Part shown: positions 28,186 through 37,258 of the stretch, piece by piece | Position numbering within the stretch: the first letter of the stretch is position 1 | Layout of the letters: every line of letters begins with the position of its first letter | Notes under the pieces: model-generated | Seen by the model: only the letters and a program-made list of their open reading frames with translations | Database searches by the model: none | Told to the model about the DNA's origin: nothing | Position numbers and translations under genes: made by a program | Assembly (NCBI GenBank): GCA_009781475.1 | Contig: WQYB01000004.1 | Location: 1-64,000 of the forward strand | Direction: 5' to 3' | Source of the DNA: Treponema sp. | GTDB lineage: Bacteria; Spirochaetota; Spirochaetia; Treponematales; Breznakiellaceae | Length of the DNA: 64,000 nucleotides

Positions 28186-29265
28186 TTATTTTAAATATAA
28201 ACTTGCATCAAATGCGCGAAGAAGTTTACTCATCGATTCATTATTTATAATTGCTTTTATTATCTGCGAAGCAAGCTCTGCAGAAGGTACAATTTCAAGA
28301 CCGGGAATTCTTTCTTTATAATTTGAACAGGAAACAGTATCGGCTACAATCAATTTATTTAATAAACCTTCATTGGAAAGAGATTCAAGTTTGTCTACAG
28401 CGGGAGCTGAAAAAACAGAATGAACGGAAATAATGTTAATTTCTTTTGGTTTTAACTGAGAAAGAGCGCGGACAAGTTTTTCAACAGAGCCGGCTGTATC
28501 GATCATATCATCTACAACCCATAAAACTTTTCCTTCTACGGGTTCTGCAGAAAGGATGTTAATCGATTCTACTGTGTTTGGTTTGGAATAATCGCGCTGT
28601 TTGTGAGCGACAACCAAAGGCGCTCCGAATGAATTGGCAAAAACGCGAGCTAGTTTTTCTCCGCCTGCATCAACAGAACAAAATGCCCAATTGGCTCTTA
28701 CATCATTTTCCAATCGATCCAGTGTTTTTATATAGTTATCACAAAGATATTTTTTTAAAAGGGTTAATGCAGGAATATCATCGATTGCGCATACAGAAGG
28801 GTCTAGCATTGTTTTTGATTTGTCTGAATGCAATTGAAATGTAACAATATGGCGGGCTCCCAGACCTGAAAGTGTTTTAAGATGAACCCATAAACCGACA
28901 GAACTTCTTCTTGTTGTACGATCAGATCGTGAACAGGAAATAAAAGGTTCAAAGATGATAATTCGTTTTGCCTGGCATCTTATCAATGCGTCTATAGCGT
29001 GGTAAAGTTCGACTTTAGCTTCTTCAACATTTATGCCGGCATCATTTCTGGCACTTGAAGAAAAGATGATTACATCCTTGCCTCTTATTGATGAATTAAC
29101 AGAAACTTCCAATTCACCGTCTGCAAAACAATCGGTATTTAAAAGATCGATACCGTTTATTTGATCTGCGATTTTTGAAAAACTTAGATATTTGGATAAA
29201 TATTGAATTACTTGGGATGTATAATTGCGCATCGAACGGGTAGCGCATACGACAAATGGATTCAT
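28186..29265 (-). CDS. prs: Ribose-phosphate pyrophosphokinase
   Basis: Makes PRPP for nucleotide, His and Trp synthesis. Seen: the flexible-loop motif SCSRSDRTTRR near residue 112, QLHSDKS, and the PRPP-binding loop WVVDDMIDTAGSVEKLV near residue 241. 359 aa is about 40 longer than the common class I enzyme, with extra length in the middle (around residues 175-215) and at the C-terminus. Divergent from recA; its ATG has no Shine-Dalgarno sequence. Confidence 0.9.
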   Translation of the reverse strand: MNPFVVCATRSMRNYTSQVIQYLSKYLSFSKIADQINGIDLLNTDCFADGELEVSVNSSIRGKDVIIFSSSARNDAGINVEEAKVELYHAIDALIRCQAKRIIIFEPFISCSRSDRTTRRSSVGLWVHLKTLSGLGARHIVTFQLHSDKSKTMLDPSVCAIDDIPALTLLKKYLCDNYIKTLDRLENDVRANWAFCSVDAGGEKLARVFANSFGAPLVVAHKQRDYSKPNTVESINILSAEPVEGKVLWVVDDMIDTAGSVEKLVRALSQLKPKEINIISVHSVFSAPAVDKLESLSNEGLLNKLIVADTVSCSNYKERIPGLEIVPSAELASQIIKAIINNESMSKLLRAFDASLYLK

Positions 29266-29296
29266 GTATAGTATTTTGTCAGTTTTTCAGCGTTAA

Positions 29297-29319
29297 TACT
29301 ACTTTACAAATATGTAGTA
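29297..29319. promoter_or_regulatory. Dyad between prs and recA, candidate operator
   Basis: TACTAC-N11-GTAGTA, a perfect 6-bp inverted repeat just upstream of the likely recA -35 box. Position and symmetry fit a repressor site controlling recA, prs or both. The sequence does not match the SOS boxes I know. Confidence 0.4.
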
Positions 29320-29324
29320 GTCTA

Positions 29325-29353
29325 TAGACAAAATTAATAAAATATGATAAAAT
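29325..29353 (+). promoter_or_regulatory. Candidate recA promoter
   Basis: TAGACA (29325-29330), 17 nt, TAAAAT (29348-29353). Transcription would begin near 29360, placing the shared split element (29362-29395) at the very 5' end of the leader. Confidence 0.5.
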
Positions 29354-29361
29354 TTTGTTAA

Positions 29362-29395
29362 TTCAGTCATGCGCTGTACACCTGCGCGCCATATA
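29362..29395 (+). promoter_or_regulatory. Split element shared with comF (recA copy)
   Basis: TTCAGTCATGCGCTG, a 10-nt spacer, CGCCATATA. Both blocks are identical to those before comF. Internal GCGC...GCGC words can pair, so it may act as RNA or as a DNA site. Confidence 0.6.
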
Positions 29396-29412
29396 AGAGG
29401 GAGGAGATTATT

Positions 29413-30543
29413 ATGGCAAAATCAAATGAATCAGAAAAATCAAGGGTCAGTCCTTTAGCTTCAAGCGAAGAGAGAACTAAAGCCCTGGAAGCGGCCCGGC
29501 TTCAAATTGAAAAACAGTTTGGCGCGGGATCATTAATTAAACTGGGAACGTCAGACGGCGCTGCCGGTATCGAGGTAGTACCTTCAGGTTCAATTCTTTT
29601 GGATGAAGCGCTTGGCATCGGCGGGTATCCGCGAGGGCGCATTATCGAGATTTACGGTCCTGAATCATCGGGGAAAACCACTTTAGCGCTTCATGCGATA
29701 GCAGAAGCTCAAAAACTGGGCGGAAATGCAGCGTTTATCGATGCAGAACATGCCCTTGATCCTGTTTACGCAAAAAATCTTGGGGTTAACATCGATGAAC
29801 TTTGGGTCAGCCAGCCGGATAACGGCGAGCAGGCGATGGAAATTACAGAAAGCCTTGTCCGATCCGGCGCTGTTGATGTAATCGTAGTAGACTCTGTTGC
29901 AGCCCTAACCCCTCAATCAGAAATTGAAGGAGAAATGGGAGATGCTCAAATGGGAGCTCAAGCCCGTCTTATGAGTCAGGCTCTGCGTAAACTTACGGCA
30001 ACGATTGGTAAGTCAAGGACAATTTTGATTTTTATCAACCAAATCAGAATGAAAATCGGCGTATTTTTCGGCAACCCTGAAACTACAACAGGCGGAAATG
30101 CACTTAAATTTTATTCGTCTGTACGTCTTGAAGTGCGTAAAACAGAAACAATCGAAGTCAGTAAGGACACAGATGCAATCGGCAACAGGGTGCGCGTAAA
30201 AGTTGTAAAAAACAAGGTTGCGCCTCCTTTCAGAAAAACCGAAATTGAACTTATGTTCGGCAAGGGAATTTCAGCAACAGGAAGTATTCTTGACTGCGCT
30301 GTCAAATACGAAATTATTAAAAAAAGCGGTGCTTGGTATTCATACAAAGAAGACAAAATTGGGCAAGGCAGGGACAATGCCCGCGAATACCTGGAACAGC
30401 ATCCCGATTTTTTAAAAGAGCTTGAAGTTACACTGCGTCAGAAGATTTTTCCGGGAAGGGAATTTCCGCAAGCTAAGGGAGCAGGTGATAAAACCTCCAA
30501 AGGTGCAAAAACCGCAAAAGAGGAAGTAAAAACAGAAGAATAG
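29413..30543 (+). CDS. recA: Recombinase RecA
   Basis: Forms filaments on single-stranded DNA for homologous recombination. Walker [15 protein letters not shown] near residue 78, the long [11 protein letters not shown] start, the DNA-binding loop region ([17 protein letters not shown]), [21 protein letters not shown], and a Lys/Glu-rich C-terminal tail. 376 aa, full length. GGGAGGAG precedes the ATG. It appears to be a single transcription unit closed by a terminator. Confidence 0.98.
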   Translation: MAKSNESEKSRVSPLASSEERTKALEAARLQIEKQFGAGSLIKLGTSDGAAGIEVVPSGSILLDEALGIGGYPRGRIIEIYGPESSGKTTLALHAIAEAQKLGGNAAFIDAEHALDPVYAKNLGVNIDELWVSQPDNGEQAMEITESLVRSGAVDVIVVDSVAALTPQSEIEGEMGDAQMGAQARLMSQALRKLTATIGKSRTILIFINQIRMKIGVFFGNPETTTGGNALKFYSSVRLEVRKTETIEVSKDTDAIGNRVRVKVVKNKVAPPFRKTEIELMFGKGISATGSILDCAVKYEIIKKSGAWYSYKEDKIGQGRDNAREYLEQHPDFLKELEVTLRQKIFPGREFPQAKGAGDKTSKGAKTAKEEVKTEE

Positions 30544-30553
30544 GTTCACTATC

Positions 30554-30599
30554 AAAAGGCAGAGTGTTCCGGTTTTTTTAGCGGTGCGCTCTGTCTTTT
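30554..30599 (+). terminator. Terminator after recA
   Basis: AAAAGGCAGAG pairs over 11 positions (one G-T) with CTCTGTCTTTT, with an additional CCG/CGG inner stem and a T-rich loop. The closing T run is short (4). Confidence 0.7.
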
Positions 30600-30626
30600 A
30601 GATTTCCTGTACTGTGTGTAATTATA

Positions 30627-30655
30627 TTGAAATTAACGGCGATTTTGATTATTAT
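30627..30655 (+). promoter_or_regulatory. Candidate prfB promoter
   Basis: TTGAAA (30627-30632), 17 nt, TATTAT (30650-30655), 23 nt before the prfB ATG and right after the recA terminator. Confidence 0.55.
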
Positions 30656-30678
30656 TAACCATAGTATAGGAGTAAATT

Positions 30679-31795
30679 ATGTTGCTTTCAGAATTGGGTG
30701 CGCCCATTGAAGATTTATTTAAAAAAATAAATGATACCTGGAGGCGGCTTTGAAGACGCTTCATTTGCACAGCGTATAATCGAACTTGAAGAGAAAACTG
30801 CGCAGCCGGGTTTTTGGAATGATCAAGAAACAGTAGAAAAAACAGTCTCGGCTTTAAAAAGTCTTAAAAATAGATACGAACCCTGGAAATCACTTCGTGA
30901 TGAAATGATAGATCTGCAAACTCTTTTTGAACTTGCTTCCGAAGCAAAAGATGAAAGTGAAAGCTCAGGCATTGAAAATATATTAAACAATTTAATTACC
31001 CGATACGAAAAATTAAACATCATCGAATTGATGTCAGGTGAAATGGATAAAAATGCGTGCTTTTTTACAGTTCATTCGGGAGCCGGCGGAACCGAAGCAT
31101 GTGACTGGTCGCAGATGCTTTACCGTATGTACCTTCGATGGGCTGAACAAAAAGGTTTTACCGTAGAAGAAGTTGACAGGCAGGAAGCGGAAGGCGGAAT
31201 TAAATCTGCCACTTGCCGAATCGAAGGTGATTACGCTTACGGTTATTTAAAAGGCGAATCCGGTATTCACCGGCTTGTCAGAATAAGCCCTTTTGATTCA
31301 AATGCACGAAGGCATACATCGTTTGCTTCTGTTTATTTATTTCCGGTTATTGATGATACAATCGAAGTAGAAATAAAACCTGAAGATTTACGAGTAGATA
31401 CTTACAGGGCAGGCGGAGCCGGAGGGCAGCATGTCAACAAAACTGACAGTGCTGTACGGTTTACTCATCTTCCTACCGGCATTGTAGTTGCTTGTCAAAA
31501 TGAACGCAGTCAGATTAAAAACCGCGCAATCGCAATGAGCATTTTAAAAGCGCGGCTTTACGAACACTACAGGCAGGAAAAAGAAAAAGAAAATGCAAAG
31601 TTCTCTCAGGAAAAAAAAGATATTTCCTGGGGTAACCAGATAAGATCGTATGTGTTTCAGCCATATACGATGGTAAAAGATTACCGGACAAAGGTTGAAA
31701 AAGGAAATATCCAGGCAGTAATGGATGGTGATATCGATCCATTTATTGAAGAATACCTGAAGTTTTCCTGGCGTTCAAATCAGGAGTATAATTGA
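30679..31795 (+). CDS. prfB: Peptide chain release factor 2, with programmed +1 frameshift
   Basis: Releases peptides at UGA and UAA. The ORF track begins only at 30731, but a proper start (ATG 30679 with TAGGAG upstream) opens 24 codons (MLLSELGAPIEDLFKK...) that end at an in-frame TGA (30751-30753). Just before it is the classical recoding signal: GGAGG, 3 nt, CTT TGA. Slipping +1 on CTT continues as GAA-GAC-GCT into the long frame, for a 371-aa product. The long frame has the RF2 tripeptide SPF (ISPFDSNARRHTS) and the catalytic GAGGQHVNKTDSAVR. RF2 levels are thus autoregulated. The stop overlaps the next gene's TTG. Confidence 0.93.
30740..30753 (+). promoter_or_regulatory. RF2 programmed frameshift signal
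   Basis: Internal Shine-Dalgarno GGAGG (30740-30744), 3-nt spacer, slippery CTT followed by TGA. The spacing equals that of E. coli prfB (AGGGGG-3-CTT-TGA). The base after TGA is A, where E. coli has C. Confidence 0.92.
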
Positions 31796-33270
31796 AAATA
31801 AAAATATTAATTTTATTGATATTTTTCGCAAGTTTAAGCGTTCAGTTATACGCAATGGGATTTATTGATTCATCTGAAACCGAGATCTTAACGCAGAATA
31901 ATGAATGGATTTTATGTATTACCGATTTTGATACAAGTTCACTGCCTGCGGAAAAAATAAATATTTCAAGCGTTGTTACAAGAAAAATGGTAGAAAAAAT
32001 AAATACAGTAAGTTTTCGCACCCGTGTTTTGCAGGAATATAATTATTACGTAAATTACACATGGTATCAGCAGCGTTTAAATGCTTCAAGATCTCTTTCT
32101 GTAAAATTAAATGAAAGATCGAATCAAGTGTATATTGGAGAATCTAACTGGAGGTATCGGCAAAATATAACAAGATTGGATGCAGACATAGAAAGATTAA
32201 GATCTGTTTTGCAGGAAATTGAAGATAATACTCCTTTAATTAATAAAGAGCCTGAGTTTAATCTAACCCCTTCTAATCTTAATTTAATATTTCCGCAATC
32301 ACCGGCTGCAGGAACAGAGTTTAGATTTTGTAACGAGCAAAAAGCTGATGCTTTTCTTAGCGGTTCAATTTCTGATTTTCACGGAAGATATTATTTAACA
32401 ATAAAACTTTATACTGTTTATACAAGATCGTATGTCTGGGAAGATAATATAATATTTTCTTTAGACGATCTTGATAATGCGTTAGACGAAATAACAAGAC
32501 GCCTGCTTTCCGTGCTTTCGGGAAACCGTCCCGCTACTTTAGTGATAAGAGCGCAGCCGGATGATACGCTGGTTTTAATTAACAGAACTTTTGCTGCAAG
32601 AGGAGAAAGCGAAACGCTGGAATATCCGCCGGGAGTAATTACAGTATCAGCGTCTGCCGCGAATCATGAAAGTCTTACATTCGAAACAGAACTTTTTGAC
32701 GGTGAACATGTTGAATTTAATATATATTTAAACCCTGTTGAATATGCACAAATAGAAATATTTTCAAACAAAGAAGGAAGCGTATATCATGGAGCATTAT
32801 ATGTGGGTGAAGCTCCGTTAACATTACGTTTACCTGTAAACCAAATAGAATATTTAGAACTTGAAACGATTGATCAATGGAAAAGCAGTATTATTTTTCA
32901 AACACCTGACAATTCTGATGTCTCTCAATCTATTTTTTTACAGGCAACAATTCCGCTGCAAAGCGGCAGGGTTGACAGAGACAGACAGTGGTTTTATTGG
33001 GTATGGGGCGGAACATGGATTACAGGTATTGGAGCATGGCTTGCATATAATACTTTTGTAAGTGCGGATACCGGTATTAGAATTAATTATGCTCAAACAG
33101 GTACGTATGATGAAAATTTATACAATTATAATATGAACATGTCAGATTTATACACAGGTATGCTTGTTGCAGTAGGTGTAGTTTCTGTATACGGTCTTTA
33201 TCGTTTAGTCAGATATATTCATACATCAAATAAAGGTTCAACACCTATAATAAAAACCGGCGGTAATTAA
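31792..33270 (+). CDS. Exported PEGA-like domain protein with C-terminal membrane helices
   Basis: 492 aa, TTG start overlapping the prfB stop, with AGGAG upstream. Signal peptide (ILILLIFFASLSVQLYA). An N-terminal region (ILCITDFDTSSLPAEKINISSVVTRKM) and a middle PADAFLSGSISDF-type part (seen as ADAFLSGSISDFHGRYYLTIKLY) resemble proteins that measure or bind envelope ligands. A PEGA-type beta domain follows (ATLVIRAQPDDTLVLINRTF... YPPGVITVSASA) and two C-terminal hydrophobic stretches (FYWVWGGTWITGIGAWLAY and TGMLVAVGVVSVYGLYRLV). PEGA domains often occur in surface or cell-wall-associated proteins. Function unknown. Confidence 0.72.
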   Translation: MKIKILILLIFFASLSVQLYAMGFIDSSETEILTQNNEWILCITDFDTSSLPAEKINISSVVTRKMVEKINTVSFRTRVLQEYNYYVNYTWYQQRLNASRSLSVKLNERSNQVYIGESNWRYRQNITRLDADIERLRSVLQEIEDNTPLINKEPEFNLTPSNLNLIFPQSPAAGTEFRFCNEQKADAFLSGSISDFHGRYYLTIKLYTVYTRSYVWEDNIIFSLDDLDNALDEITRRLLSVLSGNRPATLVIRAQPDDTLVLINRTFAARGESETLEYPPGVITVSASAANHESLTFETELFDGEHVEFNIYLNPVEYAQIEIFSNKEGSVYHGALYVGEAPLTLRLPVNQIEYLELETIDQWKSSIIFQTPDNSDVSQSIFLQATIPLQSGRVDRDRQWFYWVWGGTWITGIGAWLAYNTFVSADTGIRINYAQTGTYDENLYNYNMNMSDLYTGMLVAVGVVSVYGLYRLVRYIHTSNKGSTPIIKTGGN

Positions 33271-34143
33271 ATGAAATTCGGCGAAAAAATAAAAAACTTT
33301 TTTTCAGGAAAAAATAATCAGGATGAAGGATTATTCGACGATTTATGCGATTTACTGATAGAAGGAGATTTCGGACCTGCTCACGCTTATAAAATAACAG
33401 ATGTTCTCAAAGATCGCTGTAAAAAAGAAGGATTTGATAATTTACTTCAAAAACTCTGTCTCCTTCTGGAAGAAGAACTTAAAAAAGCTGACAAAAATGA
33501 AAGTTTTATTTTAAAGGATGAAGAGTTTACTGCCATATTAATATTGGGAGTAAATGGCGTTGGAAAAACTACAACCGCGGCAAAACTTTCATATATGTAT
33601 AATTATCAATATAATAAAAAAACAATTCTTGCAGCTGCGGATACATTCAGAGCAGCCGCAATTGACCAGTTAAAAATACACGGAGAAAAATTAAATACAA
33701 GGGTAATTGCACATAAACAGGGCGGAGATCCTGCGGCTGTTGTTTATGACGCTTTGGAAGCGGCTCTTTCAAGTTCTATAGATGCTGTAATTGCAGATAC
33801 AGCAGGAAGAATGCATACAAAATCCGCATTGGTAGAAGAACTGCGTAAAATAGACAGAGTAGTAGAATCAAAAGCAGGCAGCGCAAGATATTTAAAATAT
33901 CTTGTTTTGGATGCAACTACTGGAAGAAACGCATTTACGCAAGCTGAAGTTTTTCATTCTGCAGTTGAATTGGACGGAGTAATTCTAACAAAATATGATT
34001 CAACAGCAAAAGGCGGAGTGGTTTTTTCTTTGGCATCTGAATTACAGCTGCCTGTAATATATTTATGTACCGGAGAAAAATATACAGACATAGAGTTATT
34101 TGATCCTAAATTATTCGTAAGGAGATTTACCGGAATTGAATAA
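33271..34143 (+). CDS. ftsY: Signal recognition particle receptor FtsY
   Basis: Docks SRP-ribosome complexes at the inner membrane. NG domain only: helical N domain, then G1 GVNGVGKTTTAAKLSYMY near residue 92, ADTFRAAAIDQL, DTAGRMHTKSALVEEL, and the closing TKYDSTAKGGVVFS and GEKYTDIELFDPKLFV. 290 aa; the acidic A domain of E. coli FtsY is absent, as in many bacteria. It lies between exported-protein genes and ahead of lolCDE, a secretion and envelope context. Confidence 0.96.
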   Translation: MKFGEKIKNFFSGKNNQDEGLFDDLCDLLIEGDFGPAHAYKITDVLKDRCKKEGFDNLLQKLCLLLEEELKKADKNESFILKDEEFTAILILGVNGVGKTTTAAKLSYMYNYQYNKKTILAAADTFRAAAIDQLKIHGEKLNTRVIAHKQGGDPAAVVYDALEAALSSSIDAVIADTAGRMHTKSALVEELRKIDRVVESKAGSARYLKYLVLDATTGRNAFTQAEVFHSAVELDGVILTKYDSTAKGGVVFSLASELQLPVIYLCTGEKYTDIELFDPKLFVRRFTGIE

Positions 34144-35290
34144 AAAAAAGATTGTTTTTATTATTTTTCTCGTATTACTTTTATTTGCAGGAATAATTGC
34201 TTTGACACAGGAGTTGGATTTTTTATTTGATTTTGAATTTCCCGAAGATAATATAAATATTTCTCAAGAATGGATAAAACAGCCTTCACGATGGTTCCGT
34301 TCAAATATCGGAGGAATGGCGCTTGAAGAGATTCATACCCGGTTTATAGCATTACGAAATGAATATGCTCTATCAATTGAATTTATTCAACATGATAATT
34401 TACCGGAATTTCTTTCTTCATATTATGAAAATAATTTTCTGATAGAAATCCGCACTCTTTTTAAAAACAGGAATCCTATCCGTACTCAATGGCTGTTTAG
34501 AGATATTGAAAAAAACACTCGTGTAAATGCTGTTTTTGTTCAATCAGCAGCTAATAATGAAAGCCAAACAGGAAACAGAACAGGATTTGTAGAAATATTT
34601 GATGAAAAAATGATTTTAATTTGTGAATACAGGTTTTATGATGACGGCGGAATCAATAAAATAGATTATGAATATAATGAAGAATTATTAATAAGCGCTT
34701 CTGTTCAAAAGTGGGATGACGGTGAAAATTATCAAATATTGTTTACAGATTATTACAGGTATAACCTTTCTTTATCACTTAGATCGATAGAAAGAATATT
34801 TTATACAGATATGCTGGCAGGGCTTAATGATCCTGTTCTTATTTCTTTTCCAAGATATGTTATACAGGATAATAACAGCGGATTATTTGTTACAGAAAGA
34901 CTTAATTTGTATCCTGAGTTTTTTGAAGTTGTTTCTATAGTTGAAAGTTCAAGAATAATATATGATACAGATTCAAGGGGAAGAGTATTAGTTCAAACTT
35001 ATTTTAATGAATCCGGTATAATTGAATGGGTTATTCGCAATACATGGCAGGATAACCGTATTATTTCCACAGTAAAAATTGAAGGAGATATAACTCAATT
35101 GGCAGAATATGAGTATAACGCAGCAGGTGACAGGATATTGGAAAGAAATTATACAAATGGTGTTCTTGAAAGACTTGTGCGAGCCGAAGGAAATACAGAA
35201 ATAGAAGAACTATTTATGAATAATACTGTAGTACTTAGGGCTATTTGGGAAGACGGCGTAAAAGTCTCTGAAGTAAGGGTAAGAAATTGA
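34136..35290 (+). CDS. Exported protein with YD-like repeats, unknown function
   Basis: 384 aa, TTG start within the ftsY 3' end. Signal or anchor segment IVFIIFLVLLLFAGIIAL. The C-terminal third has short beta repeats that read like degenerate YD/Rhs-type or MORN-type units (YDTDSRGRVLVQTYFNESG, YEYNAAGDRILERNYTNG, VRAEGNTEIEELFMNN). Because its stop overlaps the lolC start, it may be a periplasmic partner in lipoprotein export, but nothing in it resembles LolA or LolB. Unassigned. Confidence 0.7.
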   Translation: MNKKKIVFIIFLVLLLFAGIIALTQELDFLFDFEFPEDNINISQEWIKQPSRWFRSNIGGMALEEIHTRFIALRNEYALSIEFIQHDNLPEFLSSYYENNFLIEIRTLFKNRNPIRTQWLFRDIEKNTRVNAVFVQSAANNESQTGNRTGFVEIFDEKMILICEYRFYDDGGINKIDYEYNEELLISASVQKWDDGENYQILFTDYYRYNLSLSLRSIERIFYTDMLAGLNDPVLISFPRYVIQDNNSGLFVTERLNLYPEFFEVVSIVESSRIIYDTDSRGRVLVQTYFNESGIIEWVIRNTWQDNRIISTVKIEGDITQLAEYEYNAAGDRILERNYTNGVLERLVRAEGNTEIEELFMNNTVVLRAIWEDGVKVSEVRVRN

Positions 35291-36585
35291 TTAAATCCTG
35301 GATATTATTTGTTGCATCAAGATATATTTTCAAAGGGAGATCAAGTTCACCGATTTTGGCTGTTTTAGGAATAGCCGTTGGTGTTCTTGCATTGATTGTT
35401 ATTATTTCTGTAATGAATGGATTTCAATTGGGATTTATCGAAAGTATTCTGGAAGTATCTTCGTATCATCTTAGATTGGACAACTTTAATGAAGATGATA
35501 CTGAAATGCTGCGGGAGTTAATGCTTTCGCTGCCGGGTGTTAAATCTGTAGTTCCATTCAGAGAATTTCAATCACTTGCAAGAGGGAGACGAGCAAACCA
35601 GCAAGCTGTATTGGTTAGAGGTTTAAACGAGAATACTCTTGAAATTGACAAAACGATGGGAGAAAAACTTGATTTTGAAGCAGGTTTTTTTGATTTATCC
35701 AGTCCTGATAATGTATTACTTGGGGCGGAACTTGCAAGAAGATTAAATAATAGTATAGGAGATGAAATTACATTATATTCGATAACAGGTATTTTATCCT
35801 CTGAAGATGAAGGAGGATATAAAAATTTTATAATAACAGGAATATTCAGGACAGGATATTATGAGTATGACTGCAGCTGGGCATTTATTAATTTAGATAG
35901 TATAAGTTTTTTGGATGATGATAGTGATTTAAAACTTGGAATTAAACTAACAAATCGTTTTCATGACAGAAACATAAAAGGACAGGCAGAAAAACTGTTT
36001 ATTAATAATAATATTTCTGATGAAATAAAATTGTCAAGCTGGAGAGATTATAACCGTTCTTTTTTCGGAGCGCTGCGGACAGAAAAACTTTTTATGTTTG
36101 TTCTTGTAGGTTTAATTTTTATTGTGGTTGGGTTAAATATTTTTCAAGCACAAAGGAGATCTGTTTTACAAAGACGAGAAGAAATAGGTTTATTACGGGC
36201 AGTCGGAGGTAAACAAAATTCTGTTCGTCTTGTTTTTATATTGGATGGAGCAATTATTGGTTTTACAGGTGCAAGTCTTGGAGTTATAGGCGGATTATTT
36301 ATTGCATTTAATATCCAAAAGTTTTTTTCTTTCGTAGAAACAACTGTAAATATATTTATCGGCATTATTAATAAAATAGCCTTATTTTTCGGAGCAGGTA
36401 TGACAGAAAACTTCGCTGTTTTTTCACCGGCAGTATTTTACATTAAAGAGATACCTTACCGGATAATTCCTTTAGAAATAGTTATGATTTTTATGTTTGG
36501 TTTTCTGTCAGCACTGGTTGCTGCTGCAATTGCTTCAGAAAAAGCTATTAAAATAAAACCTGCAGAGGTGCTTCGTTATGAATAA
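35287..36585 (+). CDS. lolC: LolC/LolE-family lipoprotein-export permease
   Basis: Inner-membrane subunit of the ABC machine that releases lipoproteins for transfer to the outer membrane. MacB/FtsX fold: one N-terminal helix (SSSPILAVLGIAVGVLALIVIISVMNG), a large periplasmic domain with the MacB-core features, and three C-terminal helices, with the cytoplasmic coupling motif RREEIGLLRAVGG near residue 298. TTG start. Overlaps lolD. Which of the two permeases equals LolC or LolE cannot be told by eye; I name this one lolC by position. Confidence 0.88.
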   Translation: MIKSWILFVASRYIFKGRSSSPILAVLGIAVGVLALIVIISVMNGFQLGFIESILEVSSYHLRLDNFNEDDTEMLRELMLSLPGVKSVVPFREFQSLARGRRANQQAVLVRGLNENTLEIDKTMGEKLDFEAGFFDLSSPDNVLLGAELARRLNNSIGDEITLYSITGILSSEDEGGYKNFIITGIFRTGYYEYDCSWAFINLDSISFLDDDSDLKLGIKLTNRFHDRNIKGQAEKLFINNNISDEIKLSSWRDYNRSFFGALRTEKLFMFVLVGLIFIVVGLNIFQAQRRSVLQRREEIGLLRAVGGKQNSVRLVFILDGAIIGFTGASLGVIGGLFIAFNIQKFFSFVETTVNIFIGIINKIALFFGAGMTENFAVFSPAVFYIKEIPYRIIPLEIVMIFMFGFLSALVAAAIASEKAIKIKPAEVLRYE

Positions 36586-37258
36586 TATTAAAATTGTAAA
36601 TATAGTTAAAAACTATATTTCCGGCAATGAAACGCTTCATATTTTAAAAGGAATTAATTTTGAAATAGAAGAAGGGAAAACAGCAGCTATAAGCGGACAG
36701 AGCGGAAGCGGAAAAAGTACGCTTTTAAACATTATAGGCGGGCTGGATCGCTGTGATGATGGGAATGTATTTATTGGCAGAGACGAAATAACAACGCTTA
36801 ATGAAAAAGATATTTCAGTTTATAGATCTAAGAAAATCGGTTTTATTTTTCAATTTCATTATTTATTAAAAGATTTTACAGCTTTGGAAAATATTATGCT
36901 TCCGGCTTTTATAGCAGGATTAAAGAAAAAAGATGCAATTGAAAGAGCTAAAACACTATTATCTGATTTTAAACTTGAAGACAGGACAAATCATTTTCCT
37001 TCACAGCTTTCCGGAGGAGAGAGGCAAAGAGTAGCTGTTGCGCGATCAATGGTTAATGATCCGGCTTTAATTCTTGCAGATGAACCTACAGGAAACCTTG
37101 ATCCTCAAAACAGTGAAATAGTATCTGAACTTTTGTATGAAGGAGCGCGAAAATGGAATAAAACATTAATAGTTGTAACACATGATAAAAAAGTTGCCGC
37201 AAACGCTTCTGTAAAGATGATACTGGAAAACGGAATATTAAAAGAGGAAATACATTGA
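36578..37258 (+). CDS. lolD: LolD-type ABC transporter ATPase
   Basis: Drives lipoprotein release. Walker [20 protein letters not shown] near residue 40, Q loop [21 protein letters not shown], signature [15 protein letters not shown], Walker [16 protein letters not shown]-switch VVTHD. The 226-aa size and FHYLL Q-loop context fit the LolD/MacB class. It overlaps a permease on each side (8 and 4 nt). Confidence 0.95.
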   Translation: MNNIKIVNIVKNYISGNETLHILKGINFEIEEGKTAAISGQSGSGKSTLLNIIGGLDRCDDGNVFIGRDEITTLNEKDISVYRSKKIGFIFQFHYLLKDFTALENIMLPAFIAGLKKKDAIERAKTLLSDFKLEDRTNHFPSQLSGGERQRVAVARSMVNDPALILADEPTGNLDPQNSEIVSELLYEGARKWNKTLIVVTHDKKVAANASVKMILENGILKEEIH

